Shown here in pieces: positions 8,282-15,987 of a stretch of 64,000 nt of DNA; positions within the stretch are counted from its first letter, which is position 1; each line of letters starts with the position of its first letter. Under the pieces are notes generated by a model that was not told the origin of the DNA, ran no database searches, and was given only the letters and a program-made list of their open reading frames with translations. Both the position numbers and the translations under genes were made by a program. Origin of the DNA: Streptomyces nigra (lineage in GTDB: Bacteria > Actinomycetota > Actinomycetes > Streptomycetales > Streptomycetaceae); NCBI RefSeq assembly GCF_003074055.1, contig NZ_CP029043.1, forward strand, positions 3,278,501 through 3,342,500, in the 5' to 3' direction.

Positions 8282-9415
8282 TCACCGCCCCTTCGGCAGT
8301 CCGAGGATCCGCTCGGCCACGATGTTCCGCTGGATCTGCGAGGTGCCGGCGGCGATGGTGTACGACAGCGAGGAGAGCCGGTCGAGCACCCACGGCCGGT
8401 CCAGGTCCAGCGCCTGCGCACCCAGTACGTCGGCGGCGGTGTCGTAGAGCCGCTGACGGGCGTGCGAGTAGGCCAGCTTGAGGACCGAGCCGGTGACGCC
8501 GGGCACCCCGCCGCCGTGTTCGGCCTCGCCCACGTTCCACTGCGTCAGCCGCCACAGCGCGCGGAACTCCGCGTGCAGCCCGCCCAGGGCGCGGCGCAGC
8601 GCGGGGTCGTCCCAGCGGCCGTTGCGCCGTGCCTCGGCGGCCAGCTCGCGCAGCACCCGGTGGCAGGCCACGACCTCGCCCACGAAGGCCGTGCCGCGTT
8701 CGAAGGACAGGGTCACCATGGTCACCCGCCAGCCGTCGTTCTCCGCGCCGACCCGGTGGGCGACGGGGACGCGCACGTCGTCCAGGAACACCTCGGCGAA
8801 CTCGGTCGAGCCGGCCAGGGTCCGCAGCGGCCGTATGGTGACGCCGGGCGCGTCCATGCGCATCGCCAGCCAGCTGATCCCGCGGTGGCGCGGGGCGCCG
8901 GGGTCGGTGCGCACCAGCAGCTCGCACCAGTCGGCCACTTCGGCGTGGGACGTCCAGATCTTGGAGCCGTTCACCACGTAGTGGTCGCCGTCCCGGTGCG
9001 CGCGGGTGCGCAGGGCCGCGAGGTCGCTGCCGGCGCCGGGTTCGCTGAAGCCCTGGCACCAGACCTCGTCGCCGCGCAGGATCGGGGGCAGCCAGCGCTC
9101 CCGCTGCTCGTCGGTGCCCTCGGCGGCGATGGTCGGCCCGGCGTGCAGCAGCCCGACGAAGGAGGCGCCCACATAGGGCGCTCCGGCCCGCTCGGTCTCC
9201 TCCAGGAAGATCAGCCGTACGGTCGGGGAGGCGCCCCAGTGGACGTCGCCGTACCCGGCGTCGTGGAGCCGGCGCTGCCAGCCGAGGTCGTAGGCGCGCC
9301 GGCCGGGCCAGTCGTCCGGGGACGGCGGAGGCGGCAGGGTGGGGAGCACCTCGGCCAGCCACGCGCGCAGCCGGGCGCGGAAGTCCTCCTCCTCCGGCGT
9401 GTGGGTGAGGTCCAT
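8282..9415 (-). CDS. Acyl-CoA dehydrogenase, large FadE-type subunit
   Basis: 377 residues with VWCQGFSEPGAGSDLAALR near residue 120 and the C-terminal AAGTSQIQRNIVAERILGLP. As in the 2886-4037 gene, the position of the classical catalytic glutamate is not glutamate (AAGT). GGAGG lies 5 nt before ATG 9415. It forms an operon with the small subunit. An imperfect copy of the CTGACGG operator (9425-9443) lies directly upstream of the SD, where a bound repressor would block transcription. It should desaturate an acyl-CoA with FAD. Confidence 0.9.
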   Translation of the reverse strand: MDLTHTPEEEDFRARLRAWLAEVLPTLPPPPSPDDWPGRRAYDLGWQRRLHDAGYGDVHWGASPTVRLIFLEETERAGAPYVGASFVGLLHAGPTIAAEGTDEQRERWLPPILRGDEVWCQGFSEPGAGSDLAALRTRAHRDGDHYVVNGSKIWTSHAEVADWCELLVRTDPGAPRHRGISWLAMRMDAPGVTIRPLRTLAGSTEFAEVFLDDVRVPVAHRVGAENDGWRVTMVTLSFERGTAFVGEVVACHRVLRELAAEARRNGRWDDPALRRALGGLHAEFRALWRLTQWNVGEAEHGGGVPGVTGSVLKLAYSHARQRLYDTAADVLGAQALDLDRPWVLDRLSSLSYTIAAGTSQIQRNIVAERILGLPKGR

Positions 9416-9424
9416 ACGGCCTCC

Positions 9425-9443
9425 ATCTGATGAGCCGTCAGAT
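9425..9443. promoter_or_regulatory. TetR-type operator upstream of the fadE pair
   Basis: Half-sites ATCTGATGA and CCGTCAGAT around a central G form an imperfect palindrome. The right half matches the operator found at 5003 and 9515. Confidence 0.5.
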
Positions 9444-9514
9444 ACTGCGCACGGGAAGGCTAGGCCCGCACCCCTGGACCGGCAAGGCGTCCGGCCCTAC
9501 GCTCTCCGCACGAT

Positions 9515-9529
9515 CTGACGGACCGTCAG
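9515..9529. promoter_or_regulatory. TetR-type operator, perfect palindrome
   Basis: CTGACGG-A-CCGTCAG is a perfect 7+1+7 palindrome in the gap between the divergent fadE and acyl-CoA synthetase genes, 36 bp before the synthetase ATG. With the copies at 5003-5041 and 9425 it defines a local regulon. Confidence 0.7.
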
Positions 9530-9564
9530 TCAACAGATGGTCCGCTCGACGACAGGGGGCCGTC

Positions 9565-11109
9565 ATGGACGACACCGCGCACACCCTGGCTTCCGCCCGG
9601 ACCCTGTGGGACCTGCTCGCCGCCCGCGCCCGCCTCACACCGCACCGCCCGGCCCTGCTCCAGGACGACCGCGCGCTGGACTTCGGCGCGCTGCGCGACC
9701 GCGCCGAGCGGGTGGCGGCGGGGCTGTACGGCCTGGGGGTGCGGCCCGGCACGGTCGTCGCCTGGCAGCTGCCCACCCGGATCGAGACGGTCGTGCTGTC
9801 CTTCGCGCTGGCCCGGCTCGGCGCCGTGCAGTCGCCGGTCATCCCCTTCTACCGGGACCGCGAGGTCGGCTTCGCGCTGCGCGAGTCCCGGGCGGAGTTC
9901 TTCGCGGTGCCGGGCGTCCGGCGGGGCTTCGACCACACCGCGATGGCCCGCCGCCTCGGCGCGAAGGGCGTCCTCACGGCGTACGACGTCCTGCCCGAGG
10001 GCGATCCGGCCGTCCTGCCGCCGCCGCCCGCCGAGGGCACCTCGGTGCGCTGGATCTACTGGACCTCGGGGACGACGTCGGACCCCAAGGGCGTGCTGCA
10101 CACCGACCGTTCGCTGATCGCGGGCGGCTCCTGCCTCGGGCACGCGCTGCGGCCCACGGCGTCCGACGTCGGCTCGATCGCCTTCCCCTACGCGCACATC
10201 GGCGGCCCCGACTATCTGGTGATGGTGCTGCTGTACGGGTTCCCGGCCGTGCTGTTCGAGCAGTTCGCGCTGCCGGAGGCGCTGGACGGCTACCGCCGGC
10301 ACGGGGTGACGATCGCCGGCGGCTCCACCGCGTTCTACTCGATGTTCCTGGCCGAGCAGCGCCGGCAGCCGCCCGGTACCCGGGTCGTCCCCAGCCTGCG
10401 GCTGCTCGCGGGCGGCGGGGCGCCGAAGCCGCCCGAGCTGTACCACGCGGTGGTCCGGGAGATGGGGGTGCGGCTCACCCACGGGTACGGCATGACCGAG
10501 GTGCCGATGATCACGATGGGCACGCCGGACGACACCCCGGAGAACCTGGCGACGACCGAGGGGCGGCCGCCCCGGGAGATGGAGGTGCGGATCGTCGACG
10601 GCGAGATACGGCTGCGCGGGGAGGCCGTGTGCCGGGGCTATCTCGACCCGGAGCAGACCGCGGCGGCCTTCGACGCCGAGGGCTTCCTGCGCACCGGCGA
10701 CCTCGGGCACCTCACCGGCAGCGGGCACCTGGTGCTCACCGGCCGTCTGAAGGACGTGATCATCCGCAAGGGCGAGAACATCTCGGCGAAGGAGATCGAG
10801 GATCTGCTGCACCGGCACCCGCATGTCGGGGACGTGGTCGTGATCGGGCTGCCGGACGCCGAGCGCGGGGAACGGGTCTGCGCGGTCGTCGAACAGCCGC
10901 CCGGCGCCCGGGAGCTGACCCTCGAGGCACTGACGTCGTATCTGCGCGGGGAAGGACTGTCCCCCCACAAGCTGCCGGAGCGGCTGGAGGTGGTGGACGC
11001 CCTGCCCCGCAACGAGACCCTGCGCAAGGTCCTCAAGTACCGGCTGCGGGAGCGGTTCTCGGACACATCCGGGTCAGGGCCGGACGCTCACTCCGGGACG
11101 GTGAAGTAG
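9565..11109 (+). CDS. Acyl-CoA synthetase (AMP-forming), cyclohexanecarboxylate-CoA-ligase-like
   Basis: 514 residues of the ANL superfamily. The P-loop-like motif YWTSGTTSDPKG is near residue 162, HGYGMTE near 310, TGDLGHL near 377 and the catalytic C-terminal lysine region PRNETLRKVLK near 490. It activates a carboxylic acid to acyl-AMP and then acyl-CoA in the cytoplasm, supplying substrate to the neighbouring dehydrogenases. ATG 9565 has AGGGGGC upstream. It is divergent from the fadE pair and shares their operator. The C-terminus overlaps the convergent EF-hand gene by 22 bp. Confidence 0.9.
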   Translation: MDDTAHTLASARTLWDLLAARARLTPHRPALLQDDRALDFGALRDRAERVAAGLYGLGVRPGTVVAWQLPTRIETVVLSFALARLGAVQSPVIPFYRDREVGFALRESRAEFFAVPGVRRGFDHTAMARRLGAKGVLTAYDVLPEGDPAVLPPPPAEGTSVRWIYWTSGTTSDPKGVLHTDRSLIAGGSCLGHALRPTASDVGSIAFPYAHIGGPDYLVMVLLYGFPAVLFEQFALPEALDGYRRHGVTIAGGSTAFYSMFLAEQRRQPPGTRVVPSLRLLAGGGAPKPPELYHAVVREMGVRLTHGYGMTEVPMITMGTPDDTPENLATTEGRPPREMEVRIVDGEIRLRGEAVCRGYLDPEQTAAAFDAEGFLRTGDLGHLTGSGHLVLTGRLKDVIIRKGENISAKEIEDLLHRHPHVGDVVVIGLPDAERGERVCAVVEQPPGARELTLEALTSYLRGEGLSPHKLPERLEVVDALPRNETLRKVLKYRLRERFSDTSGSGPDAHSGTVK

Positions 11110-11600
11110 CGGGCGAAGGCGGTGACGACGTCGTCCTCGGTGACCGTGCCGTCCCCGTCGGCGTCGAGGGCGGCGGCCGCCGTGCGGGCCGTGTCCGCGG
11201 GGACGCCGAGGCGGCCGAGCACGCGCGCGGTGTCGTCGACGGTGACCGTGCCGTCGTCGTCGGTGTCGGCCACGGCGAGGGCCGCGTGCAGGAAGGGCCG
11301 GGCGATGTCGGCGAACCGGTCGGGGTTGTCGCGCAGCCGCTTGACCGCGCCGGTGACGAACTCCTCACGGGTGATGCGCTGGTCGCCGTCGCGGTCGGCG
11401 ATCCCGGCCATGCCCTGCCAGAAGGCCTCGGCGCCGATGTAGAGGGCCTGGCCCTTGTCGGACCGCGCCGGGGTGCCGAACTCGGCGAGCAGCGCCTTGG
11501 CCGCCGCGCTGAAGTCCTCCCGGTCGATGTACCCGTTGCCGTCCTGGTCGAAGGTGGCGAACCGGGCCGCGATCCTGCGCTCGTACTCGCTGCTGACCAT
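11088..11600 (-). CDS. EF-hand calcium-binding protein (calerythrin-like)
   Basis: 170 residues with four EF-hand loops: DQDGNGYIDRED (18-29), DRDGDQRITREE (69-80), DTDDDGTVTVDD (112-123) and DADGDGTVTEDD (146-157). All carry acidic residues at loop positions 1, 3 and 12, so all four may bind Ca2+. The layout matches the calerythrin/Cab family of streptomycetes, which buffer or sense calcium in the cytoplasm. No signal peptide or membrane segment is seen. No partner enzyme is adjacent, so it is probably a stand-alone sensor or buffer. Confidence 0.93.
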   Translation of the reverse strand: MVSSEYERRIAARFATFDQDGNGYIDREDFSAAAKALLAEFGTPARSDKGQALYIGAEAFWQGMAGIADRDGDQRITREEFVTGAVKRLRDNPDRFADIARPFLHAALAVADTDDDGTVTVDDTARVLGRLGVPADTARTAAAALDADGDGTVTEDDVVTAFARYFTVPE

Positions 11601-11754
11601 GTCGTTTCGGGCCGCCTAACGTCACGTGGGGTGCTTGTCGCACGGAGCGTACGACGCCGCGGGCCGCCGGGGCGCCTCGAAGCGGCGGTTGTATCGGAAC
11701 CGGGGAATTTCCGGTACGAGGATGTGGCCGACCCGCCGGGAGGGCGGGGCGCGT

Positions 11755-12135
11755 TCAGGCCGACAGGGGACGGGCGTCGTCCGCGACCGCCGCCGCCACG
11801 TCGGGATAGACCTCGAACAGCCGACGCACGCCCAGCGCCCCGAGCACCCGGTTGACGTGCGAGCCGTCCACCGCGCCCTGGGCGGGGAGTATCAGCCGCA
11901 GACTGCCCTGGCAGGACCGGATGAGGCGGCGGGCCGCGATCAGCACACCGACCCCGGAGGAGTCGCAGAACAGCACGTCGGACAGGTCCAGCACGAGGCT
12001 GTGGCGCCCCTCGGCCACCACGTCGTGGACGTGCTGGCGCAGCACCGGCGAGGTCACCAGGTCCAGTTCGCCCGACACCTCGAGGACGGACCAGTCGCCC
12101 CGCTCGTCACCGGTCACTTTCAAGGTCACCACCAC
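11755..12135 (-). CDS. STAS-domain anti-sigma factor antagonist
   Basis: 126 residues forming one STAS domain. The phosphorylatable serine motif is DSSGVGVL near residue 59, preceded by LVLDLSDV. Unphosphorylated antagonists of this SpoIIAA/RsbV family sequester an anti-sigma kinase and free its sigma factor. The start is GTG 12135 behind GAGGGGC. It is divergent from the sigma factor gene at 12493, and a SpoIIAB-like ATPase lies 5 kb away; whether they are partners is unproven. Confidence 0.9.
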   Translation of the reverse strand: MVVTLKVTGDERGDWSVLEVSGELDLVTSPVLRQHVHDVVAEGRHSLVLDLSDVLFCDSSGVGVLIAARRLIRSCQGSLRLILPAQGAVDGSHVNRVLGALGVRRLFEVYPDVAAAVADDARPLSA

Positions 12136-12492
12136 GCCCCTCGGCCGTCGAAACGGAAGCCATTCCTACGCTTCCTTGCAGCGCGGCTGCCCCAGCGGCT
12201 GTTCCCTGAAACTCCCTGCAGAAAACGGTCACCGATCAGATAAGGCTTGTTTCCATCGCATTCGATCCTGTTCGATCGTGTCTGGTCGCACGAAGCGGGT
12301 AACCGACCGCGAGCGGAGCCCACTACCACGGATGCGAGGTGTGTCACCAGCCATGACGCTGCAAGGGGCGCACATTGCCACAAAGGGGCGTGTGCCGCCG
12401 GACGTGCCGACTACATTCGTGGAGACGGCGGACGCACGCTGGACAGGGACGGACCGGTGAGAGCCTGTTCACAGGCTCCGGAGGGGGGCCGT
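12136..12492. other. Intergenic region, 357 bp, divergent regulatory genes
   Basis: It separates the STAS gene from the sigma factor gene. A possible SigB-type promoter, GTGT (12278-12281), 15 bp, then GGGTAA (12297-12302), points toward the sigma factor but would leave a leader of about 190 nt. No coding frame with SD was seen. Confidence 0.45.
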
Positions 12493-13077
12493 ATGGCGAA
12501 GAAGGACGCACCGCCCCGCTGGGACCGCAAGATGCAGCAGCGGCTCGCACGCGGCGAGGCGGCCGCCCTCGGCGAGCTCTACGACAGGTTCGCCTCGCTC
12601 GTGCACGGACTCGCGCACACCGTGCTGGGCGACGAACGCGCCGCCGACCGCGTCACCCGCGAGGTCTTCGTCCACGTCTGGGAGCACCCCGACGCCTACG
12701 ACCCCCGGCAGGGTCCGCTGCGCTCCTGGGTCGCGGCCCTGGCCCACCGGCTGGCCGTGCAGAGGCTGCGCGCCACCGAGACCGCCGCGCTGGTGCGCGC
12801 CGGGCAGGGCTCCACCGAGGAGCTGGAGCGCAAGGTGCGCCACGCCTCGGTCGCCGCCCGCGCCGACTACATCGTCCAGTCCATGCCCGCCCCGCTGCGG
12901 GCCGCGCTGGAGCTGGCCTACTTCCAGCGGCGCGACTACCGGCAGACCGCCGCCGACCTCGGGGTCACCGAGGAGGAGGCCCGCCGCCGGCTGCGTCTTG
13001 GCCTGCAGCTGCTGTCCACGGCCCACGACGCCGGGGCCGGGCCCGGGGCACCACCGGAGTACGGGGGTGCCGCATGA
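12493..13077 (+). CDS. RNA polymerase sigma factor, sigma-70 family (ECF-like)
   Basis: 194 residues with region 2 (GELYDRFASLVHGLAHTVLG, then VFVHVWEHPDAYDP) and region 4 (LELAYFQRRDYRQTAADLGV, then EARRRLRLGLQ) but no regions 1 or 3, the ECF arrangement. ATG 12493 follows GAGGGGGGCC. The last codon overlaps the next gene (ATGA), so sigma factor and zinc anti-sigma protein are co-translated. The -10 region helix is divergent from typical ECFs, so the target promoter cannot be predicted. Confidence 0.9.
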   Translation: MAKKDAPPRWDRKMQQRLARGEAAALGELYDRFASLVHGLAHTVLGDERAADRVTREVFVHVWEHPDAYDPRQGPLRSWVAALAHRLAVQRLRATETAALVRAGQGSTEELERKVRHASVAARADYIVQSMPAPLRAALELAYFQRRDYRQTAADLGVTEEEARRRLRLGLQLLSTAHDAGAGPGAPPEYGGAA

Positions 13078-14450
13078 CCGGGGCCGAACCGTACGAGCCC
13101 GGCGACCACGACCGGCACGGCCTGCACGACCACGACCGGCACGATCGGCACAAGGAGGAGAACGGCCCCGCGGACAGCACCCGCGGAGCCGACGGCATGA
13201 ACAGCGGCGACGGCGACGACCAGCACCCCACCCCCGAGCCCGGCCCCGGACGGCCGCCCCGCATACCGGTCCCCCGGACCTCCGTCGAGGACACCGGGCG
13301 CCCGCTGCCCGACCTGCCGGACGCGCCCGTGCCGGTCCTGGAGCACCGGGTGCTGAAGTCGCTGCTCGGCGCCTGGGCGCTGGCCGCCTGCTCGCCGGAG
13401 GAGACGGCCGCCGTGGAGGAGCACCTCGGGGACTGCGGCGGCTGCGCCGACGAGGCGCTGCGGCTGCGGGAGGCCGTCGGCCTGCTGCACCCCGCCGAGA
13501 GCCTCGACCTCGACCCGTCGCTGCGCGCCCGGGTCCTGCAGGGCTGCCTGGAGCGGCGCCCGCCGCGCATCCCGGTGCCCGAGTGGGCCGCGCCCTACGA
13601 CGCCGAGACCGCCCGGCTGGACGCGCTGCTGCAGGACTTCGGGGACGCCGAGTGGCACGCGCCCGTACGGCTGCGGTGGTTCCGCAAGGACGAGCCGACG
13701 AGCCGCCGGACGACCGTCGCCGGGGTGATCGCGCATCTGCTGACCGTCGACGGGATGGTGGCGGTCGCGCTCGGCCTGCCCGATCCGCTGGGCGAGGTGT
13801 CCGCCCACCGCCCCACGCCGTCCGCGCGGACCGAGGCGTACTGGCGGGCCTCGCACTTCCCGCCGACCCGCGCCGTGCGGGCACCCTGGCGGGAGCAGAC
13901 CCACGACCTCGTCCGCACGGTCTCCTTCACGGGCGGCGGCACCGGCGCGCTGTCCGTCCCGTACGGCGACTTCGAGCTGCCGCTGCGGGACGCCATGCTG
14001 GACCGGGCGTTCGAGTGCTGGGTGCACGCCGAGGACATCGCCGAGGCGGTGGACTACCCGTACGAGCCGCCGTCCGGCAGCGATCTGCACCATATGGTCG
14101 ACCTGGCGGCGCGGATGCTGCCGAGCGTGCTGTCGGCCCGGCGCCAGGCCGGTCTGGCCGCCCCGCCGCCTCCGGGCCGTCGGCGGCTGGTGACTGCGGG
14201 CGAGCCCGGCCGGAGCCTGCGCCTGGAGATCGAGGGGTCGGGCGGCGGCGAGTGGCTGATCCCGCTCGACTCCCCGGCCGCGGTGGGCTCCGCAGAGCAC
14301 GAGGTGGCCCATGTCGCCCTGGACGGCGCCGAGTTCTGCCGGCTCGCGGCCGGCCATGTGCCGCCAGCGGAGGCGGCGGCCGGGCAGGTCGGCGACCGTG
14401 AGGCGATCAGGGACGTGCTGTTCGCGGCGGCGAGCCTGAGCCGGATGTAG
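13074..14450 (+). CDS. Zinc-finger anti-sigma factor fused to a maleylpyruvate isomerase/DinB-like domain
   Basis: 458 residues. Residues 11-26 are a His/Asp-rich stretch likely to bind metal. Residues 90-130 form a zf-HC2 domain with the zinc motif HLGDCGGC (H117, C121, C124), the hallmark of zinc anti-sigma factors. The remaining 300 residues resemble the mycothiol-dependent maleylpyruvate isomerase N-terminal (DinB-like) fold, including TVAGVIAHLLTVDGMVAVALG. No membrane segment is seen, so it is cytoplasmic. ATGA overlap with the sigma gene makes it the probable cognate anti-sigma factor. A thiol/redox signal is an attractive but unproven reading. Confidence 0.85.
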   Translation: MTGAEPYEPGDHDRHGLHDHDRHDRHKEENGPADSTRGADGMNSGDGDDQHPTPEPGPGRPPRIPVPRTSVEDTGRPLPDLPDAPVPVLEHRVLKSLLGAWALAACSPEETAAVEEHLGDCGGCADEALRLREAVGLLHPAESLDLDPSLRARVLQGCLERRPPRIPVPEWAAPYDAETARLDALLQDFGDAEWHAPVRLRWFRKDEPTSRRTTVAGVIAHLLTVDGMVAVALGLPDPLGEVSAHRPTPSARTEAYWRASHFPPTRAVRAPWREQTHDLVRTVSFTGGGTGALSVPYGDFELPLRDAMLDRAFECWVHAEDIAEAVDYPYEPPSGSDLHHMVDLAARMLPSVLSARRQAGLAAPPPPGRRRLVTAGEPGRSLRLEIEGSGGGEWLIPLDSPAAVGSAEHEVAHVALDGAEFCRLAAGHVPPAEAAAGQVGDREAIRDVLFAAASLSRM

Positions 14451-14471
14451 GGCGCGGGCTCCCCCGGGCCG

Positions 14472-15353
14472 TCAGGCGAAGACGACCGTACGGCGGCCGT
14501 TGAGGAGGATCCGGCGCTCGGCGTGCCACTTCACGGCCCGCGCCAGCGCCTGGCACTCCACGTCGCGCCCGATCGCGACGAGCTGGTCCGGCGTGACGTC
14601 GTGCCCGACCCGCTCGACCTCCTGCTCGATGATCGGGCCCTCGTCGAGGTCGGCGGTGACGTAGTGCGCGGTGGCCCCGATGAGCTTCACGCCGCGGGCG
14701 TGCGCCTGGTGGTAGGGCTTGGCGCCCTTGAAGCTCGGCAGGAAGGAGTGGTGGATGTTGATGATCCGCCCGCTCAGCTCCTTGCACAGGTCGTCCGAGA
14801 GGACCTGCATGTAGCGGGCCAGCACGACCAGCTCCACGTCCTCCTCGCGCACGACCTCCAGCAACCGCGCCTCGGCCTCGGCCTTGGTGTCCTTGGTCAC
14901 CGGGATGTGGTGGAAGGGGACGTTGTACGACCCCACCAGTTCGGCGAAGTCGGTGTGGTTGGACACCACGGCGGTGATCTCCACCGGCAGCGCGCCGATC
15001 GAGGCGCGGAAGAGCAGGTCGTTCAGGCAGTGCCCGAACCGGCTGACCATGAGCAGGACCCGCATCTTGTCCCCGGCCCGGTGGATCTGCCAGTCCATGT
15101 GGAAGGAGTCGCCGATCGCCGCGAAGCTCGCGCGCAGCTTCTCCACCGTGACGGGGGCGTCCGCCGAGAAGTGGACGCGCATGAAGAACAGTCCCGTGTC
15201 GTGGTCACCGAACTGCTGGCTGTCCTCGATGTTGCAGCCGGTCATGAAGAGATAGCTCGACACGGCGTGCACGATGCCCTTTTTGTCGGGGCACGACAGA
15301 GTGAGGACGTACTGGTCGGCGGGGACCGCGACTCCGGTGGACTGCTCGTTCAT
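14472..15353 (-). CDS. purU: Formyltetrahydrofolate deformylase PurU
   Basis: 293 residues. An N-terminal ACT domain (LTLSCPDKKGIVHAVSSYLF) is followed by a formyltransferase catalytic domain. The catalytic Asn-His-Asp set is visible in NIHHSFLPSFKGAKPYHQA and HYVTADLDEGPII. PurU hydrolyses 10-formyl-THF to formate and THF, feeding purine synthesis and balancing one-carbon pools. ATG 15353 has no SD, and GACCCT lies 7 nt upstream, suggesting a leaderless mRNA. Length is normal for the family. Confidence 0.95.
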   Translation of the reverse strand: MNEQSTGVAVPADQYVLTLSCPDKKGIVHAVSSYLFMTGCNIEDSQQFGDHDTGLFFMRVHFSADAPVTVEKLRASFAAIGDSFHMDWQIHRAGDKMRVLLMVSRFGHCLNDLLFRASIGALPVEITAVVSNHTDFAELVGSYNVPFHHIPVTKDTKAEAEARLLEVVREEDVELVVLARYMQVLSDDLCKELSGRIINIHHSFLPSFKGAKPYHQAHARGVKLIGATAHYVTADLDEGPIIEQEVERVGHDVTPDQLVAIGRDVECQALARAVKWHAERRILLNGRRTVVFA

Positions 15354-15400
15354 GCAGCACAGGGTCCCATACGACGGGTGCCGCGCGGGCGGTCGTCCCG

Positions 15401-15919
15401 CTACGCGGACCGGGTCATGATGCGCAGCACCTCGAGGGTGCGCGGCGGCGCGTCCGGGTCCTCGCCGTCGGCCGTCGCCAGCCGTACGTGCGCGTCCCGC
15501 GCCGCCCGCACCGCCTCCGGCCAGCCCGGGTGGTCGACGTACGCGGAGACCGGGGCGTCCGGGCCGACCTGATGCATGATCCGCAGCACGCGCAGCACGG
15601 CGGTGTCGACGAGGGCCGCCTCCTGGGAGTCCCGGAAGATCGTGCCGACGTACTTCTCGGCGGACCAGTTGTCCAGCCAGGTGTCCTCGACGAGGCGGTA
15701 CACGGCGTCGGTGACGTCGCCGTAGCCGTCCACGCCGGCCAGCCAGACGTCCCGCTGGAACACCGGATCGGAGAGCATGTGCAGCGCGGAGCGCACATTG
15801 CTGCGCCAGCGCCACCACGGCATGTCGTTGAGTGGCATGCCGCCCATGGTGGAGGAGCGACGGCCGCGACGGGAAGAGCTATCCGAACCTTGCACGGTCA
15901 TCGATCGTACGTTCCCCAT
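15401..15919 (-). CDS. Conserved actinobacterial protein (SCO4402-like family)
   Basis: 172 residues without a domain of known function. The core starts around MPWWRWRSNVRSALHMLSD and contains LVEDTWLDNWSAEKYVGTIF. Position beside purU and the sequence match what I recall of the SCO4402 family of streptomycetes. The first 27 residues are Ser/Arg-rich, and the true start is uncertain: ATG 15919, ATG 15901 (GAACGT 7 nt upstream) and ATG 15838 are all in frame. No signal peptide or transmembrane helix. Function unknown. Confidence 0.75.
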   Translation of the reverse strand: MGNVRSMTVQGSDSSSRRGRRSSTMGGMPLNDMPWWRWRSNVRSALHMLSDPVFQRDVWLAGVDGYGDVTDAVYRLVEDTWLDNWSAEKYVGTIFRDSQEAALVDTAVLRVLRIMHQVGPDAPVSAYVDHPGWPEAVRAARDAHVRLATADGEDPDAPPRTLEVLRIMTRSA

Positions 15920-15987
15920 CCCGGCGGCCTCACCGGCCCCCGTTCTTCACCCCACCGTGACCTATCCGTGACCGAGCGTCACGTTCC

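Noticed and set aside
12278-12302. GTGT-15-GGGTAA as a firm SigB promoter
   Set aside because: Only a loose match and about 190 bp from the sigma gene, so it was kept as a remark in the intergenic entry only.
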